Assembly (NCBI RefSeq): GCF_004357995.1
Contig: NZ_SMTK01000003.1
Span: 744,001-808,000, forward strand
Direction of reading: 5' to 3'
Length of the DNA stretch: 64,000 nt
Source of the DNA: Arthrobacter crusticola
GTDB taxonomy: Bacteria > Actinomycetota > Actinomycetes > Actinomycetales > Micrococcaceae
Shown here: piece after piece, positions 43,197-52,464 of the stretch
How the letters are laid out: each line of letters begins with the position of its first letter
Position numbering within the stretch: position 1 is the stretch's first letter
Made by a program: the position numbers and the translations under genes
The notes under the pieces: model-generated
The model's database searches: none
Seen by the model: the letters and a program-made list of their open reading frames with translations, nothing else
What the model was told of the DNA's origin: nothing

Positions 43197-44698
43197 GCGT
43201 CGGACTCCGACCGGACGGTCCAGAGTGCATCCATCGCGGCCACGTCTGCCTCATTGAATCTTGACTCATCTGTGCCATACGGACGGGGGCGAGGAATGGG
43301 ATGGCGAAGGACTTCGCGACTGGTACGGGCGTCGCGGATTTCGTGGAAGAAGTTCACCGAGGTGGGACCTTTTTTCGTTCCGAGGGCGTGGTCGTTGATT
43401 GACTCTCGGCGCACGGCGTAAAGTTGCGCGCGAGGAATCATGATGAAGCGTCCTGCGAGCACAGCGAAGGCATCCCTATCCTGGTTTCCGAACCTGTCTG
43501 TGTAATACAACAACAGGGCGTCGAGCAGCCCGCGAACATAGGCATACCGAGATCGGTTGCCTCCGGGCCCACTCTGGCGGTCGATGCCTTCAAGCACGGC
43601 CGAACGTGCTTCGCCTAGTGAGTCGTGCATATCGCTGGGCAGGTTGTCGTCGCAAAAGGACAAGAGACCGAGGCGAACGCTAAGCGCGTAGTAGTGCGCC
43701 ACCATGCGGAAGAAAGTTTCGCCGTTCAAGACCGGTTGATCAATCTGATGTGGGTATTCGATGGGTTCGAGCATCCCGAATTGCACCAGTGTGGCGTTCT
43801 GGGAGCGGTAATCATCGGTGAAGTTTTTGGCGTAGACAAACGGTCGGGCCCACCGGTTCTCAAGGTTCGCGGCATCTCGCTCCCGAATGCCCTTGAACAT
43901 GGCGATCGAATCGTTTGTGAATCCCTCCCGAGGCACGTTGCGGCCGCTCGCCCATCGACGAATTTTGAAGAGATACTCGCTGAAGAGTGCGTTCACGTGG
44001 GTTGCGGGGATCTCCTCCCACAATTCGATCAGCTCTCGCTTGGCCGCGGCGTCATGCAGACCGCTTCCAATTTCACGAAGATGGAATGCCTTCAGCAAGT
44101 CGGTGGGGTAGAGGGACCGTCCACGCGAGTTCTGGGAGTCAAACATCTGAAAGGCTTCATCGAGGTTCGCCAATGTAACCACGACGACCTCGCATCGGGA
44201 GAAGAGGGAATCCGCGAAGTTGCGCACGCGCTCCGCGCTCCACGTACGGACGGTATCTTGCATGTGCCGCGCATTCTCGCGGACCTGCTGCGCAGTGTGC
44301 TCTGCACCAAACGGCGAGAGCATGAGCGGTGCCAGTTTTCGTGACTCCGGGTCATGCTTCGTGTCTCGAAGTGCTCGAGCGAGGATATGCAGCGTCGTGA
44401 GGCGCTGCTGCCCGTCGACGATGTCGAGCACCTCGCCTTCCTCGGTTTGGCGTGCATGCAGGATCACGGTACCAATGCGGTAGTCGCCCGTCCTCGTGAA
44501 TTGGCTGATGTCATCCACGAGCTCGGCCGCATTGCGCGCACTCCACGCGTAAGGCCGCTGGTAGTCGGGGATGCGGATGCGCTCGTCGGCAAGCAAATCC
44601 CGCACCTTCCAGACCGCGACGCGAGGCCCGACGCCGACGAGAGCAGCGTCCTGTGCTCTGTTGCGGTGATCGCTGGTGATGCTAGCGTCGACGATCAT
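43193..44698 (-). CDS. DUF262 protein, partner of the GmrSD-like nuclease
   Basis: 501 residues. The DUF262 motifs are intact: IRIPDYQRPYAWSARNAAEL and DIVDGQQRLTTLHILARAL. FDSQNSRGRSLYPTDLLKAF is also typical of the domain. The C-terminal half shows no DUF1524 histidine/asparagine nuclease motif, so this chain may sense or use nucleotide while its partner cuts. It is the promoter-proximal gene of the pair. Paired DUF262 genes are known from defence islands; the substrate preference is unknown. Confidence 0.8.
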   Translation of the reverse strand: MIVDASITSDHRNRAQDAALVGVGPRVAVWKVRDLLADERIRIPDYQRPYAWSARNAAELVDDISQFTRTGDYRIGTVILHARQTEEGEVLDIVDGQQRLTTLHILARALRDTKHDPESRKLAPLMLSPFGAEHTAQQVRENARHMQDTVRTWSAERVRNFADSLFSRCEVVVVTLANLDEAFQMFDSQNSRGRSLYPTDLLKAFHLREIGSGLHDAAAKRELIELWEEIPATHVNALFSEYLFKIRRWASGRNVPREGFTNDSIAMFKGIRERDAANLENRWARPFVYAKNFTDDYRSQNATLVQFGMLEPIEYPHQIDQPVLNGETFFRMVAHYYALSVRLGLLSFCDDNLPSDMHDSLGEARSAVLEGIDRQSGPGGNRSRYAYVRGLLDALLLYYTDRFGNQDRDAFAVLAGRFIMIPRAQLYAVRRESINDHALGTKKGPTSVNFFHEIRDARTSREVLRHPIPRPRPYGTDESRFNEADVAAMDALWTVRSESDA

Positions 44699-44972
44699 CG
44701 TTGGTTCTCCTCATCGCGTTGTGCTGATGATGGTCCTTCAGCTGACCGATCCGCTTGTCTTCGCCGCTGGTCTTTGCCACTGAGCTCCCCCTAAATTGCG
44801 TCCCAGTCTCGCGGGAAGCATATACGCTTGCCGGGTTAACCACGCGTTGGGGGATATCGGCGTGCGGGTCCTATGTATGCCGGGGCAACGCGTGCCGCCC
44901 ATTGGTTAGCGACGGACTTGCCCAAACCGCGTCGTCGGGCCCAGTTATGTTCCCAAACTGCGTTATCAGGCC

Positions 44973-45305
44973 TCACTTATTTACTGTTCGACCCCACCTG
45001 CCACGGGTTCGAGGTGACTGCTCGGAGAGAGAATTAAACTCCTGCACGAGATAGTCAGCAAGCCAAGCACTGACGGGGGTATCGAAGCCATCACCCAGAT
45101 TGCTGGCGATGGAGGCGTTGAGGGAGGGGCTGATCGACTCCAGGGCTCGGGCCGCCACCGCTGAGGTGCCGAGTTCGGCTATGGCGGCGTTGGGGGAGAT
45201 GGGCGTCAGGGCTTGGGCCGCGGAAGCCGCGGCTCCCGCGCCTGAGAAATTAATCTGCCGAGTGGAGGGCATAATCAAAGCTTCCCGGTCCGTCGTTTGC
45301 GCCAT
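44973..45305 (-). CDS. Hypothetical protein, possibly truncated
   Basis: 110 residues from ATG 45305 (GGGAAG about 10 nt upstream). The sequence is rich in alanine and serine with repeated 'AxALExISPSLxAS' units (AARALESISPSLNASIASNL). It ends ADYLVQEFNSLS and appears to lack a longer C-terminal domain. No family is recognised. It lies between the DUF262 operon and the 633-residue gene; the 274-bp gap on its left shows nothing else. Confidence 0.4.
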   Translation of the reverse strand: MAQTTDREALIMPSTRQINFSGAGAAASAAQALTPISPNAAIAELGTSAVAARALESISPSLNASIASNLGDGFDTPVSAWLADYLVQEFNSLSEQSPRTRGRWGRTVNK

Positions 45306-45424
45306 CCGATTATTCTTCCCTAGCTGGCAGACAAAACCCGTCACTGTTGTTCGCTAGGGGAAGCGGTTTTATTGGTCGCTGTGTTGAGGTGCCTTGGAAG
45401 CGCGGTCCTGAGACGCTGTTCTGT

Positions 45425-47326
45425 TCAGATGCCCATGTCGTCGTGGATACCGACGGTGGCGAACGTGATCTTGCCGTCGGTGCCGCGCCAGAAGTGCAGC
45501 CGCCGGGCCGCCGCCGTGCCGACCTGCAGGGCCACCCGCCAGGCGGTGCCATGCTCGGCGTGCTCGATGAAGCCGGTACCGGCCTTGGGCCCACCGCGGA
45601 GCCTGTGCATGTCCCGGCCGGAGGAAGTGTCGGCGATGCCGGTGAGCACCTCCACCGCGACCGCGACAATCTTGGAACGGTCCACGCCCTGGATTTTCTC
45701 TACGCTGGGCAGGAAGCTCTCCGTGAAGCCGTAGTCCGCCAGAGGCATCTCCGCCTTCGAGGCGGCCGGAATGCGGGTCGCCCACTCCACGTAAACCTCG
45801 TGGCGGAACTGGTCGGCGGGGTCGGCGAACAGCGGGCCGGTGTCTGCGCCCGCCGAGATTTCCCGGGAGAGCTGACGGGCACGGGCAGCACGGGTCTGTT
45901 CGGTACGGACACTTTCGCGCAGGCGTTCGTTCTCATGGGCCAAGGCGGTGTTCTCAGCGGCCAGGGTGTCCGCATCACCGAGCGCCCGCGTAAGGTCCCC
46001 GACAAGCTCGATCCGCTCCCGGGTCAGCAGGGCAACCTGCCGCTGGGCTTGGTCCAGAGCGGCGCCGCCGGGCCCGGGGGAGGGCACCGGGCCGGCCGGC
46101 TTCTGGTTGGAAGCCGCATGACGCAACGCGGCGGTCTCGGCTTCGAGGCGGCGGTTCGTTTCGTCGAGATCGTGCAGCGTCGTCCGGATCAATTCTAGAG
46201 CGGAGGCGACGTCGGTATGCGGGGCAGCGGGGGGCGCGGACGCAGGCGGCGTCTCAACCTCATCGGCCGTGCCCGGCACGTCATCTTCAGCTGGGGCAGG
46301 TTCTTCCCCTTCCGGACCCGGTTGCGGATCCGCAGGCTCGATGAATTCAGCGGTCTCCACACGCGGCTGCGCCGCCTGAGGACTCCAGGCAATCCAGGGT
46401 TCAGCGCCGACGCAGAACGGCAGGGCCGGTGTGATTGACTCCGGTTCAGGGTCCTGTGCGGTGGAGAACTTCCAGGCCTTGCCGTCGGCGCGGCCGGAAA
46501 GTTCGACGCGGACGGCGATGACACTGCCCGGCGTCATCGGGGAGGCGTGGCGGACGACCAGGCCGGGGAACAGGGCGATGCGCTTCTCGTTGAGGACCAG
46601 GGCCGGGTGGATGGTGCCGGCGCGGGCGTGGGCGACGGCTTCGGCGACGGTATGGATGCCGGAGGTGATGGTCAGCAGCCCGTCCCGGACGGTGCCGGTG
46701 AGCTTCTGGCCCGGCGTGAACAGGCGCTCCGGCGCGATCCCCGGGGCCAGGGTGGAGGTGTCGATGCGGGCCATGCCGTCAGCCAGTTTCACCAGCGCCC
46801 CGTCCGGGGGCAGCAGCATGGAGACTTCGCACCCAACGGCGTCGGGCACCGTTGAGCGGGCCGGGGTGCTCGAGGTGGTGACCGGCGGCGCGTACGGATC
46901 CATCTTGTCGATGTCCTGGGCGAGGAGGTCGACAGCGTCGCGGGCCTCGGTATCCGAGTAAGCCAGGCGGAGCACGGAGGTTCTCTGGTTGGTGTGCCAT
47001 GCGGTCCCGGTCGGGTAGGAGCGGGCGGCGCCGCCGTAGACGGACGTCTCCTCAGGCATGGCCTCATCGAACGGGTAGGCCACCGCAGGTGTGGCCAGGA
47101 GGTAGACCGTGGCCTTGTTTCCGAGACGCCTGGCGACGGCGGCCGGATCAATCCGTGGCCCCTCCCTCGTTGAGGAGATCACCACCACCGGGTGGTCCCG
47201 CTCGGGGTGGCACAGCAGTGCCGCGAGGTCGGCTGCGTCGCGGGGCGTATCGACGGTTGAGTAGGTGGCGACTGTCTCAGGTGCGGTGGTCAAGGGGTCC
47301 TCCAACGGCGGGATTTCAGCCACCAT
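45425..47326 (-). CDS. Unknown actinobacterial three-part protein with VYGGAAR domain and RelE-like C-terminus
   Basis: 633 residues from ATG 47326. The N-terminal domain (about 20-130) has VVVISSTREGPRIDPAAVAR and ETSVYGGAARSYPTG, a pattern of actinobacterial proteins of unknown function. A beta-rich middle (about 150-290) and an acidic, proline-rich linker follow. A coiled coil (about 370-490; AENTALAHENERLRESVRTE) leads to a compact C-terminal domain with TAWRVALQVGTAAARRLHFW and ITFATVGIHDDMGI. That tail ends like RelE-type folds ('R.hy......i.f..vg.Hdd'), but the catalytic residues are not clear. Role unknown; it may be a toxin-like module on a multi-domain carrier. Confidence 0.55.
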   Translation of the reverse strand: MVAEIPPLEDPLTTAPETVATYSTVDTPRDAADLAALLCHPERDHPVVVISSTREGPRIDPAAVARRLGNKATVYLLATPAVAYPFDEAMPEETSVYGGAARSYPTGTAWHTNQRTSVLRLAYSDTEARDAVDLLAQDIDKMDPYAPPVTTSSTPARSTVPDAVGCEVSMLLPPDGALVKLADGMARIDTSTLAPGIAPERLFTPGQKLTGTVRDGLLTITSGIHTVAEAVAHARAGTIHPALVLNEKRIALFPGLVVRHASPMTPGSVIAVRVELSGRADGKAWKFSTAQDPEPESITPALPFCVGAEPWIAWSPQAAQPRVETAEFIEPADPQPGPEGEEPAPAEDDVPGTADEVETPPASAPPAAPHTDVASALELIRTTLHDLDETNRRLEAETAALRHAASNQKPAGPVPSPGPGGAALDQAQRQVALLTRERIELVGDLTRALGDADTLAAENTALAHENERLRESVRTEQTRAARARQLSREISAGADTGPLFADPADQFRHEVYVEWATRIPAASKAEMPLADYGFTESFLPSVEKIQGVDRSKIVAVAVEVLTGIADTSSGRDMHRLRGGPKAGTGFIEHAEHGTAWRVALQVGTAAARRLHFWRGTDGKITFATVGIHDDMGI

Positions 47327-47342
47327 AGGCGGACAACGGAGG

Positions 47343-47359
47343 CCACCTCCCCAAGGTGG
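47343..47359. terminator. Short hairpin in front of the 633-residue gene
   Basis: CCACCT pairs with AGGTGG around a 5-nt loop, 17 bp upstream of the minus-strand start. It could be an attenuator or operator. Confidence 0.3.
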
Positions 47360-47483
47360 GCTTAGTACTGGTTGGGACGACAGCATAGCCGGAATCCGAA
47401 ACGGAGCGCCGACCGAGCGATTATGGGATGGTGAACCTATCTTGACCGCCCAGGCAGCGAGGGTTGGGCGGCCGACGCCTGTT

Positions 47484-47948
47484 ATGCGGGCTCAAGTGAT
47501 TGGAGACATTGTGAGCGTAGGAAAGAACGGTGGTCCAAAGCTCGTTGGAGTCGCTCTACTAGGCTACTTTGGGTCCGTCCTTTACGACATGATGGATCGC
47601 CTGAACGGGCCAGATACACCGTCGGAGCGACGCTGCTCAATCCGGGCGGGAATAAGCAGCTGGCAGGAGACCGGGGCGCAGGTTGAAGCCGGTGACCACG
47701 AGGGCGGGGCCGACCTCCGCTGCATTCTTGGGGCGCATATGGACATCGCCCATCAGATCGACAATGTCGATGCTTCCCTTTTCGAGGGCGCTTACGTGTT
47801 GGAATACCCGCCGTTCGCGTATTTCAAGAATCCAGGCGTCAAAATGTGCGTCGCGCCGGAAGAGGTTCATGAGCTGCTGGGGTACCGCAGAAAGAACTTC
47901 GACCTTCAGGTGATGGTGATGGTGTGCGAATGGCCATTTGCCCTGTAG
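47484..47948 (+). CDS. Hypothetical protein
   Basis: 154 residues from ATG 47484, divergent from the 633-residue gene. The last 60 residues (SLFEGAYVLEYPPFAYFKNP, then PEEVHELLGYRRKNFDLQ) read like a folded domain, which supports the plus-strand frame over a competing minus-strand frame of similar length. The start is unsure. The following 304-bp gap shows no gene. Confidence 0.45.
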   Translation: MRAQVIGDIVSVGKNGGPKLVGVALLGYFGSVLYDMMDRLNGPDTPSERRCSIRAGISSWQETGAQVEAGDHEGGADLRCILGAHMDIAHQIDNVDASLFEGAYVLEYPPFAYFKNPGVKMCVAPEEVHELLGYRRKNFDLQVMVMVCEWPFAL

Positions 47949-48239
47949 GGGGACGGAGGTGACTGACGGAGGACGACAATGACCGAACGCAGGGGAAACA
48001 ACCCGGTCAACTAGGTCGAGGTGGTTAGGATGTTGCGTCCTAGCTGCACTTGTTCCGGCCCAGAATGATGCCAACGGCGAGGTCAACGGCACTCCAGGAA
48101 CGCACTGAGACGGGCTCTTCTGTCGTATAGATGAGCAACGCGGACAATTACCGAACTTGTATCCTGCTGCACAGCGCCACCGGAACGCGGTACGAAATTC
48201 ACGTCAGCGCGCCATTTCCCCCGCCCCTGAAGAGCCGGA

Positions 48240-48245
48240 TAACCT
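48240..48245 (+). promoter_or_regulatory. -10 hexamer TAACCT for the EVE/HNH gene
   Basis: It lies 7 nt before ATG 48253 and supports this start over longer upstream frames. Confidence 0.4.
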
Positions 48246-48252
48246 TTTACCC

Positions 48253-49185
48253 ATGACCAGCCGAAGGGACGATGAAGTGACCAACTATTGGTGGGCGAAT
48301 CAGTCCAACAATTTCGAGCGGGTGAAAGGAACTCTATGGACCAATTTCTTCGACGCAAAGGGGGCTCGTCGAGCAGGCTCCGCCGCCCTTGGGAACACGC
48401 GTCCGGGCGACGTAGTGTTCCACTATGACGGTCAGTTCATCAGAACTGTCAGCATCATTGTCAGCGAACCCGCCGTCACCTACCGTCCACCCGGCTACCA
48501 GGACAGAGAAAGCGGGACCGAAAAAGACGACGGCTGGCTCGTCCTGGTCGAACCGCTTGCCAGCGGCTTGAGAATAGACCGGAGGAAAGACGTGTCGTTC
48601 ATCGAGTGGGGTGGCACCGGTCCGCTCAACAAGCATGGAGGGTTGAAGCGGGGCATTTACCTGTCGCCGCTGTCGGAAAGCACCGCTGAGAAGCTACTAA
48701 AGCTGGCTGCCATCGATGTCACTGCAATCCCCGAGACGGACATCAACAGCTATGCAGAGCCGTTCTCAGGGGCAGACCTGACCGAGACGGACAAGCTTAT
48801 GCTGGCGAAGCGAAGAGTGGAACAGCAGTACCTACGCGCCGTCCTCCTCGAGGAATCACCGTTGCGGTGTTCGATGTGCCAACGTGAAATGCCGGAGAGT
48901 CTACTCGTTGCTGGACATATCAAACCGCGGTGGGCGTGCAGTGAAGAGGAACGCAAAGACTTCGCCTCCGTAGCCATGCTGATTTGCCTGCTTGGTTGCG
49001 ACAGCCTGTATGAACGAGGACTGATCGCTGTCAATGCCGATGGCGAGGTCGTCCGTTCGTCCCGGTCCGTGACGGCCGACATCGACTACTTACTGGATGG
49101 TCTCGCCGGCAACGAATGCCTCCAACACGACGACAAGTCAGCGCCCTTTTTCCGATGGCACTTGGAGAACACCTTCGTCGCATAA
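48253..49185 (+). CDS. EVE-like/HNH endonuclease (modification-dependent type)
   Basis: 310 residues. The first 140 look like an EVE/PUA-type reader of modified bases: NYWWANQSNNFERVKGTLWT, then RPGDVVFHYDGQFIRTVSII and DGWLVLVEPL. The C-terminal 110 form an HNH domain with CSMCQREMPESLLVAGHIKP and the second pair CLLGCDSLYERGLIAV. The zinc cysteines and first histidine are present. The middle asparagine is replaced within DFASVAMLI, as in some family members. EVE-HNH fusions cut phage DNA with modified bases, so this probably belongs to the defence set around it. Confidence 0.7.
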   Translation: MTSRRDDEVTNYWWANQSNNFERVKGTLWTNFFDAKGARRAGSAALGNTRPGDVVFHYDGQFIRTVSIIVSEPAVTYRPPGYQDRESGTEKDDGWLVLVEPLASGLRIDRRKDVSFIEWGGTGPLNKHGGLKRGIYLSPLSESTAEKLLKLAAIDVTAIPETDINSYAEPFSGADLTETDKLMLAKRRVEQQYLRAVLLEESPLRCSMCQREMPESLLVAGHIKPRWACSEEERKDFASVAMLICLLGCDSLYERGLIAVNADGEVVRSSRSVTADIDYLLDGLAGNECLQHDDKSAPFFRWHLENTFVA

Positions 49186-49856
49186 GCGGTGTTAGAACCA
49201 GGCTTACCCGGCAAGGCGCATCGGTGGTTGTATTGGAAGAATGCAAATCCACTGGTGGGTCTGATCGCGAGACCGCGGAGCGCGCGACTGATTTTGTACC
49301 CTCCATCCAGTACGTGAGGGTCGACGGCCCCGTATTACCTCCACGGGGAGAACGAGCGTCAGCCGCCGGGCTCTGTTCACCCGCACAGGTTTGGTCCGCC
49401 CGGTCAGGGGCAGTGCTAACCAGGGTGAATGAAGGTCCTAATTGTGCGGACCGAGTTCTTCAACTGAAGCTCAGGTCGTGCCCCGTTACCGGACGCGTTG
49501 GGTTCATTCTCCGGTCCCTCACCGCTCACCCTGCGACGGAAGTTTCAACGCTAGGACTCCCATCGGAGGCCGATGCACGATTGTCCCGCACGATGAAGAC
49601 GTACGCGGAGTGCCTTCTTCCTGCGTCACCTGCTCCGTCACGGGAAGTGCCTATCGGCCATAACGGATTCGGGAGGAGTTGCTTCCTAGTCCCGAAATAC
49701 TGCCGATCGGAAGAACCTCACCGATCGGCATGGCGATAATTTATCGCTTCCTTACAGCTGTTCATGCTCCCCGTGGGCCCCGGGAAGAAGAAACGGTGGC
49801 AGGGCTCGCTGCTTACGTCGAGCATTTACTGGCAGGTGACCTATACGATCCCACAT
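49186..49856. other. 671-bp gap without a convincing gene
   Basis: Open frames here have no family match and skewed composition. At 49732-49746 GCGATAA and TTATCGC form a palindrome around one base. TACGAT at 49844-49849 is a likely -10 for the next gene. Confidence 0.35.
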
Positions 49857-50534
49857 ATGCCTGCTCATTCTCACTTACCGACCGTCATCCAAGCCGCGAA
49901 CTCACTTGCCGATGGTCTAGTTAATCCCTCTCTGCTCGTGACTCTTCACCGCGACATCGAAGGACTAGATGGGAAGGACGGGGAGCCGCTCGGCCGCTCA
50001 TCAAAGCAGTACGCGCTTCGTTGGGGCATTTTCACGATGACGTATGCGGCCGTCGAAGCTTTCTTCAACGACGCGCTTTCCCTTGACCCTTCACAGACGC
50101 GGCACTTGCCGCTGAACCCGGACAGACTTAGGCAAGTTGGGCAGCAGCTCGGGGTCCAGATCTTTGCAGATGGTTGGGGCGTCCGCACGAGAACTCCGGG
50201 CGCGGCCGGGAACCGGTCGCGATGGAGGGTCTATAGCGGCACGCAGGAACTGCAGGCGTACCTGGCCGACATGAGAAAGCTCCGCAACATCCTCAGCCAC
50301 GGAGGAGATCCGCGATTGGTATCGAACGACTCAGGTGCGCTTTGGCCTCTTGCCGGCGGGAAGCACTCGATGCGGCTCATGGGAGCCGAAGGCTTTATTC
50401 AGGCATGCTGCGACCTGGCGGCACAGACCGTCCTTGCCTTCGGTGGACAATCGGACGACTGTCCCCGTTGGCCTGAGCCCGGACGATCGGGGCTCTCCGC
50501 CGAGAGACCTCCTCCACTGGCGTTGCTGTCCTAA
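49857..50534 (+). CDS. HEPN-like protein
   Basis: 225 residues from ATG 49857. It is helical: WGIFTMTYAAVEAFFNDALS and a later MRKLRNILSHGG that carries R143-N-I-L-S-H148, the RX4-6H motif of HEPN nucleases, as in DUF4145/RiboL-PSP-like proteins. TACGAT lies 7 nt upstream of the ATG. The last 25 residues are proline/arginine-rich and may be a natural tail or a frameshift product. HEPN proteins commonly act as abortive-infection RNases or dimerising partners. No partner nucleotidyltransferase is visible next to it. Confidence 0.6.
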   Translation: MPAHSHLPTVIQAANSLADGLVNPSLLVTLHRDIEGLDGKDGEPLGRSSKQYALRWGIFTMTYAAVEAFFNDALSLDPSQTRHLPLNPDRLRQVGQQLGVQIFADGWGVRTRTPGAAGNRSRWRVYSGTQELQAYLADMRKLRNILSHGGDPRLVSNDSGALWPLAGGKHSMRLMGAEGFIQACCDLAAQTVLAFGGQSDDCPRWPEPGRSGLSAERPPPLALLS

Positions 50535-50853
50535 GGCGGGTAGATAGCTTCAAATTGTGGCGACACCATGGAGTTTGGGTCCAGTGTCTCAACACTGGAT
50601 CTCGATCTGGCGCGACTGCCGAAGGTCTCCCTAGTGAACGAGTCGAACCCCAGGCCAACCGGCGCTGCCTGCTTCGGTAGGTTTGGGGGTGTCGTTGTAT
50701 CGAGGGCGAGCCTCATTGTCGACGAAATCCGAATGTGTCCCGACCGAGCCACGCAAGTTCCACGAATAGACTCGCGGAAGCGGTGTTGACGACTTTCACC
50801 CGATATCTGTGTTCACAATCATCCGTGGAATTATAACGAGCGAGGAGCAATTC
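50535..50853. other. 319-bp gap
   Basis: A 74-codon plus-strand frame (50568-50789) lacks family similarity. No repeat or terminator was noted. Confidence 0.3.
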
Positions 50854-52302
50854 ATGGCCGAAATCGAAGCCTTGACCGTGGAGGCCGAGCTTTCCGGCGA
50901 GGTGGTCGCGCGCGAAATTGCGAAGGCGGTCAGCGCTCGTCACTCGATAGCCCGCAAGTATGTCCTGAGGCTTCGCCGGAGGCGTCCTGACGCGACGCCC
51001 GCCGAGTTGATCAGGGTGCTCGAGCGTCATTACGCCACCTCGATCACCACCGCAGGTGCTGTCATTTCCGTCGGTGCGATCGCAGCCGATGTAGGCATCG
51101 CGATGATACCCGGCGTTGGTGCGGCGGCCGCGGGTGCCAAGAGTGCGGGCCAAAAGGCCGCCAAGAAGGCGGGCAGGGAGGCGGTGAAACATATGGGTAA
51201 GGAAGCCGCGAAGGTGGCGGCGAAGAATATGGCGCTCGGAACGGCGAAAACCGGTGCTCAGCGGGTCGCGGCCCTCCTCCCGGCGGGTGATGAGCAGTTG
51301 CAGTTCGAAATCACCGCGATCTTTGGACTCGCAATCGCCGACATTCACGGAATGGATCTGGATCAGGAGCAGGCTCACGCCCTTATTTACGGCTTGTCGA
51401 ATGGCCGCGTCAGCCAGCAGCAAATCGCGACGATGGCTGCCGACCTCGCTGAAGTGTCTTCGAAAGGCGCCGTCGGCGTCGGGCAGAAGGTCGCCGCTAA
51501 CCGCGAGGACTGGTCGCATTGGGCGGACACCCTCGCGGACACGCTTCCTTCCGGGGCGGCGCAGAGTCTAGTTAGGACCATCCAGACGGGCCAGCTCGAC
51601 ACGGTGCGGGAAAACTTGAACGGGAAGCAGCAGGCGGCAATCGATTATGGAGCTGGAGCCTTGGTAGGAGGCGTCGCGCGATTCGTGTTCGGCGCTGAGG
51701 TCATTGACGCTGCCCGGACCGCATTCCCTGCTGCGCCGGACGACTTTCCAGGGCATCTGGCCATTCCTGAGAAGGCCGACGCCGATGACGGCGAGGTTGA
51801 ACAGAATCGTGCTCTCGCCGCCTTGGAGGACGCGGCGAAGACCGCAGGCACCTGGGTGACTGGCACTGCCACCGCAGTGGGAGGCGGAGTTGTGACAGGA
51901 GCTGCAGCAGTGGGAGCGGGCGTAGTGATTGCAGCCGACACCTCCACGCGACCATTCCGCAGGGTGGACCTTGACGGGGACGGGATTCCGGATGAACCGC
52001 AGGCGCTGACCAGGGTCAAGGGCCTCGGCGGCGCCATAGTTGGTGCGGCGGGGTCGGTGAGTTCCAGGGTGGGAAGTGCGGCCGGCGCGGTGACCCAGCC
52101 GTTCCGGAGCTTGGACACTGACGGTGACGGGATCCCGGACCAGCCGCAGGCGCGCGACAAATTCAAGGGAACGGGCGGTGCAATTGCTGGTACGGCAGGC
52201 TCAGCGGGGGAGAGCGTCGCAGGGCTGTTCAGACCCAAAAAGCGCGCCGACCACAAAGTCAGCGGGTTCAAGGATGGCGGCGCGGACACAGCCGAGAAGT
52301 AG
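50854..52302 (+). CDS. Large glycine/alanine-rich protein with two calcium-loop-like repeats
   Basis: 482 residues from ATG 50854 behind GAGGAG. The N-terminus is helical (EAELSGEVVAREIAKAVSAR), followed by a hydrophobic Gly/Ala-rich segment (about 65-95) and a domain of about 150 residues with GDEQLQFEITAIFGLAIADIHG. The C-terminal 130 residues hold two copies of one unit, each with PFRxxDxDGDGIPD (about 366-381 and 414-428). These are EF-hand or thrombospondin-3-like calcium loops followed by Gly/Ala/Ser stretches. It resembles actinobacterial membrane-associated proteins with DxDGDGIPD repeats. Function unknown. Confidence 0.6.
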   Translation: MAEIEALTVEAELSGEVVAREIAKAVSARHSIARKYVLRLRRRRPDATPAELIRVLERHYATSITTAGAVISVGAIAADVGIAMIPGVGAAAAGAKSAGQKAAKKAGREAVKHMGKEAAKVAAKNMALGTAKTGAQRVAALLPAGDEQLQFEITAIFGLAIADIHGMDLDQEQAHALIYGLSNGRVSQQQIATMAADLAEVSSKGAVGVGQKVAANREDWSHWADTLADTLPSGAAQSLVRTIQTGQLDTVRENLNGKQQAAIDYGAGALVGGVARFVFGAEVIDAARTAFPAAPDDFPGHLAIPEKADADDGEVEQNRALAALEDAAKTAGTWVTGTATAVGGGVVTGAAAVGAGVVIAADTSTRPFRRVDLDGDGIPDEPQALTRVKGLGGAIVGAAGSVSSRVGSAAGAVTQPFRSLDTDGDGIPDQPQARDKFKGTGGAIAGTAGSAGESVAGLFRPKKRADHKVSGFKDGGADTAEK

Positions 52303-52326
52303 GTCAGCTTCACAGACGTTTTTTGG

Positions 52327-52362
52327 CTACGAAACGTGGTGGAATTCAGGTTCAACGTCTGA
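52327..52362 (+). repeat. Att-like coding repeat, copy 1 (LRNVVEFRFNV-stop)
   Basis: Twelve codons (CTA CGA AAC ...) ending TGA give the peptide LRNVVEFRFNV. Compared with copies 2 and 3 the changes are almost all synonymous, including AGG for CGC and TGA for TAG. Confidence 0.6.
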
Positions 52363-52428
52363 AGCCTAGCTTTTTACGTGGCGAGTTGGCCCGGGGATTC
52401 TCGGGTGAGCTAAGTGACTCGTACAACG

Positions 52429-52464
52429 ACCGGCTCCGCCTGCTTTGGCAGGTTCGGGGCCGGT
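52429..52464. terminator. Nested hairpin in the 351-bp gap 52303-52653
   Basis: ACCGGC (52429-52434) pairs with GCCGGT (52459-52464), and inside it CCTGC pairs with GCAGG. It could end transcription from the Gly/Ala-rich gene. The gap otherwise holds only the att-like repeat. Confidence 0.4.

Noticed and set aside
43625..44344. 239-codon plus-strand frame inside the DUF262 gene
   Set aside because: It is antisense to a gene with clear DUF262 motifs.
47637..48092. 151-codon minus-strand frame opposite the gene at 47484
   Set aside because: Histidine-rich and without a domain; the plus-strand frame has the better protein-like composition.
49116..49739. 207-codon plus-strand frame
   Set aside because: It begins inside the EVE/HNH gene and has no recognisable domain; the region is reported as a gap.
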